Positions 61,225 through 64,000 of a stretch of 64,000 nucleotides of DNA are shown here, piece after piece (within the stretch, counting starts at the first letter, position 1; every line of letters starts with the position of its first letter). Position numbers and translations under genes: made by a program. A model generated the notes under the pieces. It saw only the letters and a list, made by a program, of their open reading frames with translations. It searched no databases and was not told the origin of the DNA. This DNA comes from Glomus cerebriforme (lineage: Eukaryota; Glomeromycota; Glomeromycetes; Glomerales; Glomeraceae): the NCBI GenBank assembly GCA_003550305.1, contig QKYT01000075.1, positions 44,570 to 108,569 of the forward strand, written 5' to 3'.

Positions 61225-61640
61225 TAGTGTTTCACAGATGATTCAGCCGAATCAAATTTAATTCAGATTCGATTCGATTCGATTCAGAAATTTTGAATTG
61301 CGAATCGAATCTGAATTGATTCGACTGATTGTTTAATTTTGCCCAAATTTTATAAAGCTGGCCAAAATTGCTTTATTTGGATCTTATATAATATTACACA
61401 AACCAAAAAGGCAATTTTGTTTCTCTCAAAAATTAAAATTTTGGGTTATACAAAATTTCCAAAAAGGCAATTTTCTTACAGATCATTTAATTCTGGCTGG
61501 AATTATGAATCACGTGACATTGGCATCGAATTCGAATCGAATCCGAATTGATTTAATTTGATTCATTCAAATAATGAATCAAATTTGAACGATTCGTGAT
61601 TCAATTGAATTAAATTTGCATCTGATTCAATTCAATTCAA
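61225..61640. repeat. GATTC-rich repeat block
   Basis: Dominated by GATTCGATTCGATTC and CAATTCAATTCAATTCG words in both orientations, as at 860-1015. A piece of the ~330-bp repeat sits in the middle, so the GATTC-rich DNA is split into 61225-61335 and 61510-61640. Confidence 0.6.
61340..61510 (+). repeat. ~330-bp dispersed repeat, right-half copy
   Basis: Contains GCTGGCCAAAATTGC, CAAACCAAAAAGGCAATTTT, AATTTTGGGTTATAC and ends in AATTCTGGCTGGAATTA, matching 55770-55922. TCACGTGA follows at 61510-61517. It interrupts the GATTC-rich block. Confidence 0.6.
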
Positions 61641-61959
61641 TTCGTACAGAACACTATATCCTGTCCATGAAGAATAGAATCATATATATAATTACAATAA
61701 GGATTACCTTAGCCTCACAGTAAAAATTACCACTCTTGTTAATGAGATATTATATATTTTTTTTAATGCTATTTTCTCTATTTTATTAATACCTTTTTAT
61801 CCAACACTATACTATTTCTACATCTATTCATCGAAGAGTTTACACTAGACCTCTTCACCTTCTCCTACCTTCCATTATTCAAGAACAAAATAATAACTTT
61901 ACCTCGCTCCAATCATATCTTCTGAATAATTGGTAAAGGTTCTCAAATCAGTTCATATG

Positions 61960-62295
61960 TATCTTCTCTTAAGATTAGATAAAATAATAGGTCTTCAAAC
62001 TAGTACGATACATCAAATAAGATTATAGAAATTAGCTACTAGTAGTTTAGTACTAATCTTTAGAAGAGAGAAATTAATGATAAAGTCTTCCAGTACAAGA
62101 TCTTTAACAACTTCACGTTGGTCCTAACGATTCAATTTTATTAGTAATATCCCTATCTTCAGTTTACATAGATCTCCTCTCAAATACAATTAGATCTTTA
62201 AACTAGCATGAACTATCAAATAAGGTTATAAAAATTGGCCACTAGTACCAACTTTTAGAATCAGGAGACTAACGATAAAATCTTCCAATAAAACC
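61960..62295 (+). repeat. dispersed repeat, copies 2 and 3 in tandem
   Basis: Two units about 200 bp apart share TTCAAACTAGTACGA / TTTAAACTAGCATGAA, ATCAAATAAGATTATAGAAA / ATCAAATAAGGTTATAAAAA, and GATAAAGTCTTCCA / GATAAAATCTTCCA. A third copy lies at 28725-28830. No coding potential. Confidence 0.5.
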
Positions 62296-62299
62296 AAAT

Positions 62300-63225
62300 C
62301 TTTTAAATTATTAAAGTTATATAAAAAACAAAACAGCTTCTTGAGCTTAATTATAGGCATATGTCAGACTTCTTCAGAAATTCAAAATTGCTCATAATAA
62401 CTGGATATCAAAAGTAGAAAGGATGAGAGAAAAATCTATGGACGAAAGATAATAATATTACATATAATACCTAAATTATGACTTAAGTATAAGTATATAA
62501 AAATAAGAAAAGTACAAGCAGAAAATTTTTCATCAACTATCCAAACAAAATCAACTCTTTAAGAGTATACAAAAGGGATCACTATCTGTAAAACTAAACT
62601 AAAGGAATGTAACAACAATGGGAACTAATCATATAACAGTGATTAGTTGCAAATCAAATTTTGGATATTCTCATTTTTCTTATTTAAAGTAGCAAGTATA
62701 AAGAAGAAAACAGTATGCTACACCTTCCTAGGAACTACTTAGAGAAGGATATCTAGAAGTGACCAAAAAATGAAAACTAAATTATAATAATAGACAACCA
62801 AACATCAAACCAGGATTACTTTCTTCTATACCCAGAATATCAGAAAGAGCTTCTTATTATCCAAGCCTATGCTTTAACTCTATGAAAAGATTTTTACTTC
62901 CAAAGAAACTTCATGCTAAGCTAACTTTTGGATCTACTAGAAGTAGTCACAAGTTTTCTTTTCCATCTTGTGCAAAAAAAAGTGCCTAAGAATACCAAAT
63001 GGCTTCTTTAGTATCAATTTTAAAAAAAATATCAGTGACTGAAAATTATCATAAACTTGATTTGTAAAGAAACTTGATGAGCTGAAGACTATTATTCATA
63101 TTTCCTAAAGTTTTTTTGTTAATTCTAGTGACGTAGCAACACTTTTTCTTGATTAAAAGATCACTTTCATAGAGCAAACCAGCCAAAAAGTATAACTTTT
63201 CTTTTCCAAACTTCTTGGAAGAAAT
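62300..63225. other. gene-poor decayed DNA
   Basis: Moderately A/T-rich with worn, transposon-like segments. No reading frame or motif that I can assign. Confidence 0.4.
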
Positions 63226-63233
63226 GGGTATAA

Positions 63234-63378
63234 CTGCAGTGATGTGCATTTTATGCTTCCAATAGTAAAAAACTTGATTGAAAACTTCCAATCCAAATGA
63301 TTTTATTAGAAAATTATGCTTCCAAGTCTTCCAAAGGTACTTCCAATAGTGATTCCAATCTTCCAAGTGCACATCACT
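63234..63378. mobile_element. small TIR element, hAT-like
   Basis: CAGTGATGTGCA at 63237-63248 is matched in inverse by TGCACATCACTG at 63368-63379. The 8-bp word GGGTATAA occurs at 63226-63233 and 63379-63386, which would serve as a target duplication if the left end has a 3-nt addition. The inside is rich in TTCCAA words and has no gene. CAGTG ends with 8-bp duplications are usual for hAT-type MITEs. Confidence 0.55.
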
Positions 63379-64000
63379 GGGTATAAGGATTGTCAAGAAG
63401 AGTACCCTTTTCTGAAGTTTAAGTTTAGTATTTATCCTTAATTAAATATTATTATTATTTTTTGTGATTATATGGAAAAAGTTATTAATTTTTGAGATAT
63501 TTGTGAAGAGAAATACAAAACCCAGTTTGTTGATAACAGCATCACTTTATTACTAATTATAATTAGTATCTTAAGTTCTTTTATTTTTGCTAATATTGGA
63601 TATTTATAAGGTAGAAAATAAGAGGAGGATATCAGAAAATTAATAGATAGCTGATTATTTATTGGTAATTAGTTCTCTTATTGTTATATTTCTTTGGTTT
63701 TATTTCATAAATGGTAATTCTTTAATTTAGCTACTTAAAGTGATATAATGTGTTATTATTTAAAAAATCAAAAAAAGTATATAAGAAGACATAAGTGCTG
63801 AGTCAAGATGCATTACTATTAGTTTAAAAGGAAATAGTCTAGTTGTAAATTATTTTTCTTTTTATAATAGGTATATAAAAGATTAAGATTCTTAGAAAGT
63901 GATAAGTTAGACTAACTAATATACTATCTTCATATGTAAGTAATCAACTTAATTATATAAAGAAATGTTTAATAATACTGTTAGGAATTGACTTTTATAG

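Noticed and set aside
63049..63396. 115-codon minus-strand frame
   Set aside because: It overlaps the small TIR element and its flank; the TTCCAA-type repeats keep it open by chance.

Overview
The window looks like nuclear DNA of an arbuscular mycorrhizal fungus (Glomeromycotina), most like Rhizophagus. The evidence is very high A+T content, many short introns (GT...AG, usually 50-120 bp), an HMG-box gene of the MATA-HMG type, a pair of TKL-like kinases of the kind expanded in these fungi, and long gene-poor blocks of decayed transposons. All gene models below were built by hand: exon junctions were placed so that the reading frame and family similarity run through every splice site. The species assignment and family names rest on recall, not on a search.

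Positions 1-15000 are mostly accessory DNA. They hold a degenerate tandem array with splice-like borders (73-800), remnants of an A32-like ATPase and a nuclease-like gene (2320-3660), one intact three-exon gene of unknown function (5326-6101), a decayed Rhizophagus-type repeated gene on the minus strand (6235-6960), three copies of a hAT-like MITE (two with perfect 8-bp target duplications, one of them nested in a ~330-bp repeat), a minisatellite with a 780-N assembly gap, and a decayed MULE transposase (12330-14570).

Positions 15256-27544 are gene-rich. In order they hold an HMG-box protein, TKL-like kinase A, an unknown 307-aa protein, a CorA-type Mg2+ transporter in 13 exons, TKL-like kinase B (paralogue of A, same intron positions), a TMEM41/VTT membrane protein on the minus strand, and an LSB3/YSC84-type SH3 actin-patch protein. 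After an A+T-rich gap come cytochrome c peroxidase (30448-31977), a very small two-exon gene for a serine palmitoyltransferase small subunit (33856-34173, minus), acetoacetyl-CoA synthetase (37858-40348, minus) and UTP20, an 18-exon ribosome-biogenesis giant (40535-50304, minus). UTP20 is divergently arranged with a SANT plus U-box-like nuclear protein (51309-53764), which is followed by phosphatidylserine synthase (53977-54806).

Positions 54807-64000 carry no gene I can support. They contain a second copy of the ~330-bp repeat, a ~1.3-kb minus-strand retrocopy with poly(A) and a 17-bp target duplication inserted in an older inverted-repeat element, GATTC-rich repeats and a small TIR element. 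The protein-coding genes are mostly housekeeping and need not act together. The most unusual material is the layered mobile-element history and the ATPase/nuclease remnant. I did not find convincing evidence of a new multi-gene system.
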